Origin: Bactrocera neohumeralis
Taxonomy: Eukaryota > Arthropoda > Insecta > Diptera > Tephritidae
DNA length: 64,000 bases
Reading direction: 5' to 3'
NCBI RefSeq assembly: GCF_024586455.1
Contig: NC_065921.1
Coordinates: 72,559,865 to 72,623,864 of the forward strand
Part shown: piece after piece, positions 55,112 through 64,000 of the stretch
Layout of the letters: every line of letters starts with the position of its first letter
How positions within the stretch are numbered: position 1 is the stretch's first letter
Program-made: the position numbers and the translations under genes
The notes under the pieces: model-generated
Told to the model about the DNA's origin: nothing
Seen by the model: the letters and a program-made list of their open reading frames with translations, nothing else
Databases searched by the model: none

Positions 55112-56785
55112 CCACCACCTAGCACAAAAACAACTACACAAATCGGTGTGTGTGGTGAGAGTTGAAAATTTTCGTGAAATTAAAGTTTCTTAAAGTTATA
55201 AAGGAATATTTTTGGCGTTTGTTTCTGTGTACTAGCCTTGCTTTGACTCTTTTATAAAAAAAAAAAAATATTAAAAAAAAAAATTATTAAACAAAAAAAT
55301 TTTAGATCAAATTCTGTTGAAGAGTTACCGTAGCATGTTTCTTGCTCACATTCCATACATTCATACATACAATCGAAGACATGTGTTTGTTCGATTTGCC
55401 AAACTCATACTTTGTACTCTCTGGGTGTTGTTTCTAGTGTTTTGTTGTGCGTTTTAGCGTATCTTATATGAATTGTGGGAATTTATACTCTGCTATATAG
55501 TGTGCACGTTTTTGAATATATATTTTTCCAAAACTATTTGCATGTATATAACCTAATTGGCCTTTATATCTATATACATACATAGCACATGTTTTCAATT
55601 ATTCCTCATTCAATTTGTCTAGTTCATTTCTTCATCTCTTTATAACGGTACTGTAAAAGCTGCTACAGAAAGCTGCCTCTATTTCTAGTTAGCTGTTATG
55701 TTAATGTTGTTAACAGCGTATGTTTCACTCACACTATGTTAGTCACTCTCAACTTTCCTCTCACTGACATGAAAATATAACATGACATGTGCTTTTCGCT
55801 CTTACTCTCTTTGTGTCATTTTGAAGGTTCTGTTTGGTGTTTTAGTATTTACATTATATATATATTCATTATTTTCCGATTTTCTAACAAATCATACAAT
55901 TTAAGTATTAAATTTTTCTCTATGTAAAAGTTGTACCATTTGTGTTACTATTTTTCATAGATTAGTTCAACAAATTAACCGACAAGTTCTGAATTTCGAT
56001 TCGCTATAATTTTTCGGTATGAAAATGGCTTGATTTTGACATCGATATATTTTATTTAAGTTTCTTTGAAATCCATATATTATTTAGCGAAACTTAAAAT
56101 AAAATAACGGTGGTAAAAGTACTAAAAACAGCTTAATTTTACAGTACAAGTCGCATATTGTGCCAGCACGACCTTAAAGCAGCAATCAATTCAAGTTACT
56201 ACCGAAAAATTTTACCGCATCGAAATACATAACATTCCCATATAAATATCAAATTATAAATCACAATTTTCTAATATATATTTTTTATTTTGAAAACCGT
56301 TTCTTGCAGGTAAATATAACCACACATTTGGACTTTTTTCAAACTTAATATTTAAACAGGTATGTTAATTGCAATAGCCGTTATTTTGAGCGCACTGTAA
56401 ACTCTGAAAGCTCTGCACTGTAACAATAACATTTCTGCATATCAAACTAGAAGCAGATTACCTAAAAAGCTAGATTACCTAAAAAGCTTCACAAGCCGCT
56501 AAGTATAATGAGCTTTTTAGAGAGTCTGACATACTATATTTTAAATGTTTTATATAAATACACTACTTGTGTTTAAAACTTTTCTAAGTTTATGTGTTTA
56601 TGTTTTAAAAATGCCTGACTGATTTTACCCACAAAGCAGTCGGTATCAATATGTAGACCTCGCCTTTCCAAGCCACTGAAAATGACTTAACAAGTGGTTT
56701 GTTCTATTTGCCTTGTTTTAGCGAGTATTTATCGAAGACAACCGACATTTTACCCACAAAACAATCGTTAGTTTTTGCCAGTATC
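55112..56785. other. Possible 3' untranslated region and flank
   Basis: AT-rich DNA with poly-A tracts at 55257-55290. Several AATAAA-like words exist (for example AAATAAAATAA near 56098-56105), so a polyadenylation site cannot be chosen. No repeat family or exon is recognised. Confidence 0.4.
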
Positions 56786-56791
56786 TATATA

Positions 56792-57605
56792 CAGGGTTTG
56801 TCCGGAAAGTAATAGGGCGGAGTCGATTTAAAAAAATGGTTGAACCGTTTCAATTCTTTAAAAACTTTCAAAATAAGCTCTTTCTGCGTCGATGCAGCGT
56901 TGCTAGGCAAGCATTGAAGGCGTCACGGAAGGCATTCTCCGGAATAGCCATGAGAGCCGAGGTGCATGCTGTTTGGATTCCCTCTGTCGTCTCAAATGCT
57001 TGCCTTTCATCGGCCTTTTCAGGCGTGGAAACAAAAAAAAGTCCGGGGGCCACAACTGAGCTGTAGGGCAGCTGCGGGAGCGTTGGGAAGCCGACCTTGG
57101 TTAGGTAACTGTTTACAAGAAAGGCGGTGTGAGCCGTGGCGTTGTCGTGGTGCAACTTCCAATCGACTGCGATGTCTTGTCGAACCTGAATGACCCTTCG
57201 TTTGAGTCTCTTGAGGACTTCCACATAAAACTTGGCGTTGACGGTTTGTCCAAAAAGCCAAAAAGAACAAATTCATTGTGGGCGATGCCTTTTATGTCAG
57301 AAAAGACAACAAGCATCGTTTTTGCTTTGGATTTTCTCATTAATCAGCGACCTCTTCCCGGCCTGGTGGCACCGAAACACACCACTTCTTGCTAAAGCAA
57401 CATCTAGGTAAGCTTGCTAGATCATATCAAACATCTCTGTCGCAGATTTACCGGGTTTCACACAGAATTTAATCGCATACCTCTGCTCTAACGAACATTC
57501 ATTCATTCACAGAAACACGTCGCTCGAAAATGTTTGTCCTGATTCTCCAGGTGCTCGGAGACAGCTGACCAGCCACTCGTTCGGTCGGTGCGCGCACGTT
57601 CTGAA
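56792..57605 (-). pseudogene. Mariner transposase relic with one terminal repeat
   Basis: The left end CAGGGTTTGTCCGGAAAG follows TA (56790-56791). Minus strand: SKAKTMLVVFSDIKGIAHNE (57330), VLKRLKRRVIQVRQDIAVDW then KLHHDNATAHTAFLVNSYLT (57215-57105; second Asp kept), PQLPYSSVVAPGLFFV (third Asp region changed: SPDLAPCDFF became SSVVAPGLFF) and FRDAFNACLATLHRRRKSLF. The right terminal repeat is missing where another mariner begins near 57610. Confidence 0.85.
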
Positions 57606-57609
57606 GTAC

Positions 57610-58760
57610 AGTCACGGTAAAACGGATTTTTTTTTATTAACATAGTTCCTTCCAAGGGTGATACACTGAGTAGAGCGACACTCTAACTTTTCGATACCAT
57701 TTTTGTAGTACGATTGGTCCCTTGCTTCAAAAGAGGCCATACCTTTTAAATCGACGAAAATTTCTTCCCAGCGAGTATTCTTTTGAGATCTGAAAACAGA
57801 AATAGTCGAAAGTAGTCGTCGTGGAACCAGTTGCAAACCCAATTCATGGATTTTTGCCATTTTTTTCACTGACATGTGGCACGGCGAATAGCCCTTTCAC
57901 TTTCTTCAACTGTGGCCGTTTTTGGGAGAGTTTTTCCTTCAAATGGTCCAATAATGCTATGTGATAGTCGCTGTTGATGGCCATTACTTCTTGTAGGTAG
58001 TCAATAAAAATAATTCCATTCGCATCCCAAAATACAGACGCCATATCCTTGCCAGCCAAATCTTGCGGTTTTCCACGCTCTGGAATTAGTTCATCGAATG
58101 AAGTCCACTTGGATGACAGTCGATTGGACTTCGGAGTGAAACGATTGAGCCATGTTTCATTCATTGTTACATATCGACGCAAATCCTCGGGTTTATTACG
58201 CTTAACTATCTTCAAACACTGCTTCGCATCATCAACTCGCTGTGGTTTTTGGTCGAAAGTGAGCTCGCTCGGCACCCTCTTGCATAGAGCTTTCTATACC
58301 TAAATATTCGTGAAAGATATAATGTACACGTTCAGTTGATATCTCTAGAGTACCTGTTATGTCGAACAACTTCACTTTATGGTCATCCAAAACTATTTTA
58401 AGGACTTTTTCGATGTTTCCATCGGTAACAACCTCTGTTGGCCGTCAACTGCGTTCACCGTCTTCGGTGCTTCTTTCACCACGTCTAAACCTAGCATACC
58501 AATCCTTGATGCTTGATTTTACTAAGGCTGTGTCCGGAAACTTGTCTTCAAGTCAAATTTTTGCTTCAACTGTATTTTCGCCTTCAGAAAGCAATTTTTT
58601 ATCAACACATCCATTTTTCAAAATAACAAAGATAGCTTCACTCAAAATGATATAATTCACAAACTATTGATCCGACAGCTGTCATATTATGCTCTTGCCT
58701 TTCGCAGGTTAGGTCTAACTAAAAGTATAAACCTAATTCTAGTAGCGCCACCTATGTGTC
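57610..58760 (-). pseudogene. Mariner relic of a second subfamily (YVTMDETW type)
   Basis: On the minus strand the start is MDVLIKNCFLKAKIQLKQKF (58614). Then 58275-57900: PSELTFDQKPQRVDDAKQCL, EDLRRYVTMNETWLNRFTPK (the usual MDETW is MNETW, so the first catalytic Asp is Asn), KDMASVFWDANGIIFIDYLQ and HIALLDHLKEKLSQKRPQLK. After a break, MAKIHELGLQLVP (57860) follows; the HQDNAPCH box with the second Asp is deleted. The tail LECRSTQCITLGRNYVN reaches 57630. Inactive. A fragment of the same subfamily lies at 27235-27430. Confidence 0.85.
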
Positions 58761-58799
58761 AGCCCGGAATTTTTCCATTAATTATTATATTTTTTTTTC

Positions 58800-59184
58800 A
58801 AAAGTTTCATCCATTTTAAATTGTAACTGCTTTTCTGAGCTTTCAGTTTAGATATAAATTTTATGGGGTTCCTCATTAATTTTTTGCTTTCAATTGTGAG
58901 TGTCAACATTACCGTGAAATTGAAACACTCCTTCAATGGAGCTTTTTAAGCACCTGTATAACGGTATATGTATATGTTGATATTATAGAAATGACGCTGC
59001 ACGTAATGCCCCAATACATAGTTAATACGAGTTAAAACGAACAATGCGTTTTCTAGGTTGGTAGGTTATGGGCGACACATAAGCCCGTCAACCGTGAACC
59101 ATTTGCTGACTTACTCAATTCCATTTCCACAAATTCCTACTGCGTCAGCTGATTTGAGTGTTTACCGCTATGTCGTTACCGTAC
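58800..59184. other. Non-coding DNA upstream of a candidate promoter
   Basis: No repeat ends or coding family. The last 100 bp become GC-richer toward the TATA-like sequence. Confidence 0.35.
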
Positions 59185-59226
59185 TATTTATAAATACGCT
59201 CCCAACCGCGTAACAGCGCTCAGCTG
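59185..59226 (+). promoter_or_regulatory. Candidate core promoter: TATA box and initiator
   Basis: TATTTATAAATA at 59185-59196 contains TATAAATA (59189-59196). TCAGCTG at 59220-59226 resembles an insect initiator, with its A at 59222 lying 33 bp downstream of the TATA start, close to the usual spacing. The following 600 bp is GC-richer than average. No transcript evidence is available. Confidence 0.4.
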
Positions 59227-59846
59227 ACTGTGGAGCTTTTACTCAGCGCTTACGAATATAACGTGCCTGAGAAGCTCGCTCTTACCACGCGCGAGTGTTT
59301 CATTACAATTTCGTTCCACTGCTAAGCGAAATCGCTCAATTATCGCTTCGTGCCTTTGTCCGTTTGCTTACGTTTCGTCCAGGACACAAAGCCCGAAACC
59401 AATTCAAAACAGAACCGCAAGCAGCGCACAACAAGCGTACCTTGGCAGCAGCAGCCCAATCAGCCAGTGTTACAAATCGACCGAAGCGTTCAAATCGAAA
59501 GGTTCTCTGGTGTTTGAGTTCGCGCGTCAATTCAAGACTCACCTTAAAATTTTGGTGAAATTTACCACAATATCGTGTTTAAAAATATTGGTAATTGTAT
59601 CTCACACATACATAATATACCTCTTAACTGTGTGTTGTTTTCGTTCGTCACTTCGGTGTTGTAACTCGTGAAGGCTTTTATCGCACATTGCGCGCTAAAA
59701 ACACTCGTCATTGTGTTTGATAAGCACAGAAGTTTAACGGTTAGCACGCGGCTTTAAATTTATTCGTGAGCTTTAAGAACTGCAGTTCAAGTGATAACGG
59801 TGCATACTGAGCCTAGTCTACAACTTTGAACAGGTGATTAAGAGGT
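59227..59846 (+). other. Possible untranslated first exon
   Basis: GC-richer DNA (59227-59560) with CAGCAGCAG and a chance 87-codon frame of low plausibility. A donor-like AGAG|GTACGTAAG lies at about 59845. It could be the first exon of a downstream gene or an alternative start for a gene continuing past the window. The inference is weak. Confidence 0.3.
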
Positions 59847-60071
59847 ACGTAAGGAAGTGATATAAGGAGGTTATTGAATTATAACGCTTTATATTGAAAA
59901 TCAATCGAAATAATATACATATACTTATCATCCCATTTGCGCTTTTCGAAATGTTTATATGTATATAATACTTTCTCATAGTTCCTGGCTGGAGCTAAAA
60001 TATTCAAGTCTCGTTTAGCCAGGCACGAAATGTCATTTTACAATAACTGTCAATAGTTTTGTTCAGCAAGC

Positions 60072-60770
60072 AACTGGCAGTAAAGTCAGAGTTTAGACTG
60101 AGAGAATCCTCCCAATGAGTCGCCTGTAGTAAGATCATTTTATGGCACTTAGTAAGTTCCCGTTACCACGGATATTCGACATCTGATGGATTTGAAACTA
60201 AATTCGGTTCCCAATATTGCCTTTTCTTCCAGAGAAGAGTGAGAAAGGGCGAGGAGAACAGTTAGCAGGGATAAGCATCTATACGAATGGATCCAGACTA
60301 AATAATCGAGTGGAACGTAGTATCTTTTCAGCAAAATTAGATACCAAAATCACCTTCCGTCTAACCGACTACTGCAGTGTTTTCCACGCAGAGATCACAA
60401 TAATTCAAAAAAACCCTAGACTTGTTCTTAAAACAACTGGCAGCAAAGTCAGCTCGTAAACTGAAGGAATCCTTGCTATTAGTCGCCTGTGATGAGGCCA
60501 TTCTAAAATACTTAGTAAGTTCCTCTTTCAATCCAATACCGTGGATTTTCGTGATATTATAGAACTGTACTTGAATTCGGTTCACAATATTGTCTTCCCT
60601 TTCAAAGAAGAGTGAGAAAGGACGATGTGAACAGAGACGTACGAATAAGCATCTATACCGATGACTCCAAATTGCATAAACAAAATTAGATACCAAAATG
60701 GCTTTCTGTCTACCAGACCACTATAGTGTCTTCCAAGCGGAGATAACAGCAATCAAAGAAAGTCCTTTTG
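60072..60770 (+). repeat. ~363-bp tandem duplication in RNase H relic
   Basis: 'aactggcagtaaagtcag' at 60072 returns as 'aactggcagcaaagtcag' at 60435. Downstream words return in the same order: 'gtcgcctgt', 'acttagtaagttcc', 'gagtgagaaagg(g/a)cga', 'gcatctata', 'ttagataccaaaat'. The second unit keeps the better protein motifs. Confidence 0.85.
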
Positions 60771-61042
60771 TTGTGATAAGAAATGTGCTCACAACAAAGA
60801 CTATATTTATAAATACGGATAGCCGAGCGGCTTTAAAATCCCTAAAGTCTCTTATGGTTTCGTCAAAGATGCCAAAGGAATGCCTAGATCTCTAAGAGGA
60901 TCTAAAATCTAAACGATAGACGTGAATGGGTTCTAGGACATAGTGATACTCCTGGTAACTGCAAAGCAGATGAACTAGCCAGAGCGGGCAGCAACCTATA
61001 ATTAGACTCCAATAAAGAGGGAATTTATATGCCTTTTGTTAT

Positions 61043-61092
61043 TTCTTATACTTTATTATCGTAGACACCGCTTAAGCGGTTATAGTCCCGTG
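61043..61092 (-). mobile_element. 3' tail fragment of endonuclease-RT family non-LTR element
   Basis: 'gtagacaccgcttaagcggt' at 61063 matches the element end at 15580-15600 in the same orientation. Only about 50 bp is present, so this is an extremely short 5'-truncated insertion. Confidence 0.65.
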
Positions 61093-61504
61093 ATGACTTG
61101 TAGATATTTAATCGAAAAAAAATGTTATAAAATTAGTTGAGTCTCGTCGGAGTCAATCTCTAACTTGTTCAACAAGTATGTAAACGAGTCCTGAATAGAA
61201 CTTGGCCGCATATGACGACTATTCAATTCAAAAGTCATGACAAAAGAACTCTAGTACGAGTGCGAACAGTTCACGGACTTATTGGTAGACATTCCAGAAA
61301 GTTAGGTGCACCAAACAATGACTATTGCAGAAGCTGTCAGGAGGTAGATTTTTTTTCTCAGAGTTTGTTCAATGAACTTTATCGGATGCACGGGGTGGCT
61401 CATAGAAAAGACAATAATCCTAGCAATAGAATGGGTCTCCTAAAGGTTTATGTAGGTGTCCGTCAGACAGCAACTCTACCCACCTACCTGTTTTATTACA
61501 AGTA

Positions 61505-61796
61505 TCGGGTGATTTTTAAGAGCTTGATAACTTTTTAAAAAAAAAACATAAAATTTGCAAAATCTCATCGGTTCTTTATTTGAAACGTTAGATTGGTTCA
61601 TGACATTTACTTTTTGAAGATAATTTCATTTAAATGTTGACCGCGGCTGCGTCTTAGGTGGTCCATTCGGAAAGTCCAATTTTGGGCAACTTTTTCGAGC
61701 ATTTCGGCCGGAATAGCCCGAATTTCTTCGGAAATGTTGTCTTCCAAAGCTGGAATAGTTGCTGGCTTATTTCTGTAGACTTTAGACTTGACGTAG
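61505..61796 (-). mobile_element. Half copy of the foldback-type transposon
   Basis: Starts TCGGGTGATTTTTAAGAGC after TA (61503-61504). By eye it is almost identical to the left arm at 52516-52811 across about 290 bp. Differences are a few bases in A/T runs and 'tttagac' here versus 'ttaagac' there. On the minus strand it encodes YVKSKVYRNKPATIPALEDN to the end IIFKK. It is truncated at 61796; the other terminal repeat is absent. Confidence 0.9.
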
Positions 61797-61799
61797 TGC

Positions 61800-62190
61800 A
61801 GTATGTTATTGAAGACATATGTGTGTTTAAAGCAAAAGCATTTTAAATACAGTTTATTTAAGCGAAACTGTTGCAGTTTTTCATACAACAACACTAACAA
61901 TTTTTATGACCCAAACATGTACAAAATATATTTAGTTAGGGTAGACAAAAAAATCTTAAGCAATAAAAAAATAAATTTATTTTTTTTGATGATACGTTAT
62001 TTTGCATTTTAGGTAACGATATGTACTCTAAAATAATTATTGGTAGGCTGTCAAAAAAGTTATCGCCAAGTATAAGCTCTTAAAATTAATAGGAAAGTCC
62101 AAAGCATTTCAGTTTCTTATTTTGTCATATGTTCTTTATTATTTTATTTTCTCAGTAGCTACTTTTTGAAAAAATCTATGTCTTTTCACT
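61800..62190. other. AT-rich DNA, nothing recognised
   Basis: No repeat ends or family signature between two transposon relics. Confidence 0.35.
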
Positions 62191-62194
62191 TATA

Positions 62195-63862
62195 TAAGGT
62201 GATCCATTTCAGGATCTCTACTTGTTTAAATAAAAAACACAGAAATTTCAAATTTAATAGGGAATATTTATTATCAGTCGAAAGAACAAAGAACGAGTGT
62301 TTACGGGGTCCGGCTTTGAAGCCGTGGGTAAACAAACATTTCGGTCGCAAACCATGGACGTTTCAACAAGACTCAGCACCGTCTCACAAAGCGCGAATGA
62401 ACCAAGAATGGCTGAAAAACAACGTTCCGAACTTCATTACGATCACACAATGGCTCTCGAATTCACCAGATGCGAATCCAATGGATTATTCTCTCTGGGC
62501 CATTTTGGAGAGCAAGATCCGAAGTAAAAAATACACCAGTCTCGAGATGCTGAAGAAGGTCATTGTCCGTGAGTGGGCCAAAATACCGGCAAGTCACATT
62601 CGGGCAGCTTGCAATTCGTTTTTTGACCGTCTCAAGGCCATAGTTAAGGCAAAAGGTGGTCATATCGAGCAAAAGTGAATTGGTCCTGAATTTATGATTA
62701 TTTTCATACATTTTGTACTCTAAAATAAATATAAATAATTTTCCAAACCGAATTTATGGATTTTTTAAGTGGTTACATTTCGTGTGCCGGACTCTGTATT
62801 TTTTGAAGATTATCTCTTCCAAATGTTGGCTACGGCTACGTCTCAGACGATCCATCCATTGAGTCTAATTTTAGATGACTTGTTCGAGCATTTCGACTAG
62901 TAACTGGCGAAGAACACACGTCATGTTTCGCTCCAAGGTATGAATCGAAGCGTGATTGTCCACATAGACTTTAGACTTCACATATCCCCACAGGAAAAAG
63001 TCTAATGGTGTGATTTCACATGATCTTGGTGGCCAATCGACCAGCCCAAATTGTGAAATTATCTGCTCACCGAAGTGTTCTTTCAATAAATCCATTGATT
63101 GATGCGATGTGTGGGTAGTGACGCCATCTTGTTGATACCAAATGTCGCTGAGATCAAGAGCTTCAATTTCAGGCATCAAATAGTCGGTTATCATGGTGCG
63201 TTGGCGGTCACCATTGACAGTTACGTTCTTACCGCCGTCATTTTTTAAGAAATATGGACCGATGATACCACCGGCTCACAAACCACACCAAACCGTTGTT
63301 GTTTCTAGATAAAATGGCAGTTACTGAATCTCTTCAGATTGGTTTTCGTCTCAAACTCGGCAATTTGTTTGTTTACATATCTATTGAGCCGGAAAGGGGA
63401 CTCATCGCTGAGCAAAACTTGGTTCGAAAACGTAAAATGAGCCAAGTCTGTCCGGGTTGCTACGAACTGCGCTGAATCGAGTCTCAATGGTCTTCGTGTT
63501 CACTCTCAGCTGCGGCTGCTATATTTTCTTCAATGCGTGCTGGACATGGTCTATTCGGTCGAATCTTATTCAATAATGAATGATGGGTCTCAAGATGGGT
63601 GATGGTGTTACGAACAGTATTGAGCGTACTAGGCGTAGGCCTTGTTGACCATAAGTTGAGCGAAACACACTCTGTACAGAACATGAATTTTCTTGATGAA
63701 GTTCAACGATTTGTAAACGTTCTTTAGGCGTAAGTCTTTCCACGATGAAATGCCAAACAATACGGAACAAGACTAACATGACAGCCTGACACGACTGGCG
63801 CGTAATCTGCCAAAATAAGGCTATTGAAAAAAGTACCTTTACTTGGATCACCCATTAGTTTG
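62195..63862 (-). pseudogene. WPPRSCD-family transposon, nearly full length, with nested Tc1-like insert
   Basis: The 3' end GGTGATCCATTTCAGGAT is at 62199 and the 5' end (reverse) GGGTGATCCAAGTAAAGGT is at 63835-63853. Minus strand from 63740: LTPKERLQIVELHQENSCSV then QSVFRSTYG (HTH), RPNRPCPARIEENIAAAAES, LAHFTFSNQVLLSDESPFRL then NRYVNKQIAEFE (63440-63350; SDE first Asp), MITDYLMPEIEALDLSDIWY then QQDGVTTHTSHQSMDLLKEH (second Asp) and VDWPPRSCEITPLDFFLWGY (63032; the Asp of SCD is Glu here). The last 90 bp lies beyond the nested insert. Frame breaks prevent activity. Without the insert the element would be about 1.15 kb. Confidence 0.88.
62287..62797 (+). pseudogene. Nested 5'-truncated Tc1-like element
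   Basis: The + open frame (within 62166-62678) reads ALKPWVNKHFGRKPWTFQQD (second Asp), SAPSHKARMNQEWLKNNVPN, WLSNSPDANPMDYSLWAILE (third position), KKVIVREWAKIPASHIRAAC, RLKAIVKAKGGHIEQK and stop. It ends GTGTGCCGGACTCTGTA, the terminal repeat shared with 30557. It is the sister of the relic at 30545-31302, but uninterrupted over this part. The 5' half and left terminal repeat are missing, and about 15 bp of the host element is lost at the junction. Confidence 0.88.
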
Positions 63863-63865
63863 GTG

Positions 63866-64000
63866 AAGTTAGTCTGGTAGGCTCTTCAGTCAGGCATAAA
63901 CTAGTTTTGGTTCCGGATCATGCAAAATGGATTGCTGTTACGTATTTCATGAAAAGTAGTGAAGCTTTAGTGTGCCGTGAATTTGAATAGGTTCTGCGGC
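63866..64000. other. Window end, nothing recognised
   Basis: 135 bp of mixed composition flanking the transposon; no signature. Confidence 0.35.

Larger units (their letters stand above)
60072..61500 (+). pseudogene. Non-LTR retrotransposon RNase H relic with tandem duplication
   Basis: First unit: GISIYTNGSRLNNRVERSIF then SAKLDTKITFRLTDYCSVFH (60265-60390; YTDGS has Asn). Second unit: ISIYTDDSK (about 60648), MAFCLPDHYSVFQAEITAIK (60698), FINTDSRAALKSLKSLMVSS (60810), and GSRT*-type then CKADELARAG (about 60960). 61220-61350 gives RVRTVHGLIGRHSRKLGAPN then NDYCRSCQEVD, the C-terminal zinc-like region. A 50-bp 3' tail of the other non-LTR family lies within it at about 61043-61092. Confidence 0.8.

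Noticed and set aside
1..64000. CRISPR array, prophage or defence system
   Set aside because: The tandem repeats have no unique spacers of constant length, and the DNA is plainly insect nuclear sequence.

Overview
This is nuclear DNA of a higher fly (Diptera), most likely a true fruit fly (Tephritidae) or a close relative. The evidence is a CAA-rich Drosophila-like 5' leader, long AT-rich non-coding DNA, and a transposon complement of mariner, Tc1-like, jockey/I-like, R1-like and mini-me/DINE-like elements that is typical of such genomes. Species cannot be fixed from the window alone. No prokaryotic, viral or CRISPR feature is seen.

The only convincing host gene is on the + strand. Exon 1 (1006-1510) encodes a low-complexity acidic protein beginning MGCNTSQELKTKDG, with a myristoylation/palmitoylation-type N-terminus. 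It ends at a strong GTGAGT donor. A short exon at 54990-55111 continues it in phase behind a CAG acceptor and ends in TAG, giving a 208-residue product. If this splice is right, 53.5 kb of the window is a single intron. The N-terminus recalls insect igloo (GAP-43/neurogranin-like), but no IQ motif is present here, so the name is tentative. A TATA plus initiator-like sequence at 59185-59226 may begin another transcript.

The intron and its downstream flank are a transposon graveyard. (1) There are about ten fragments of non-LTR retrotransposons carrying RNase H and a zinc-like C-terminus (I/jockey-like). (2) There are about seven fragments of a second non-LTR family with an APE endonuclease and RT (craniofacial-development-protein-2-like), some keeping 5' and 3' parts with the middle missing. 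(3) One 5'-truncated R1-clade element is present. (4) At least eight mariner copies belong to several subfamilies. (5) Several copies belong to an IS630/Tc1/mariner family with a WPPRSCD-type catalytic C-terminus, one of them a 966-bp foldback. (6) Two Tc1-like copies share a third terminal repeat. (7) Mini-me/DINE-like (Helentron-type) repeats carry GTCY microsatellites. (8) One 680-bp element is flanked by TTAA and sits precisely inside a mariner transposase gene. (9) Several satellite-like arrays occur, some inside elements. All transposase and RT frames are broken or truncated, so I see no autonomous element.

The most interesting points are the huge intron, the TTAA element splitting mariner, the foldback and its near-identical half copy, a terminal-repeat-bounded element filled with about 14 satellite units, two alternating dimeric arrays, and a small array of forkhead-like GTAAACAAA sites. 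I found no clear evidence of a wholly new biological system.
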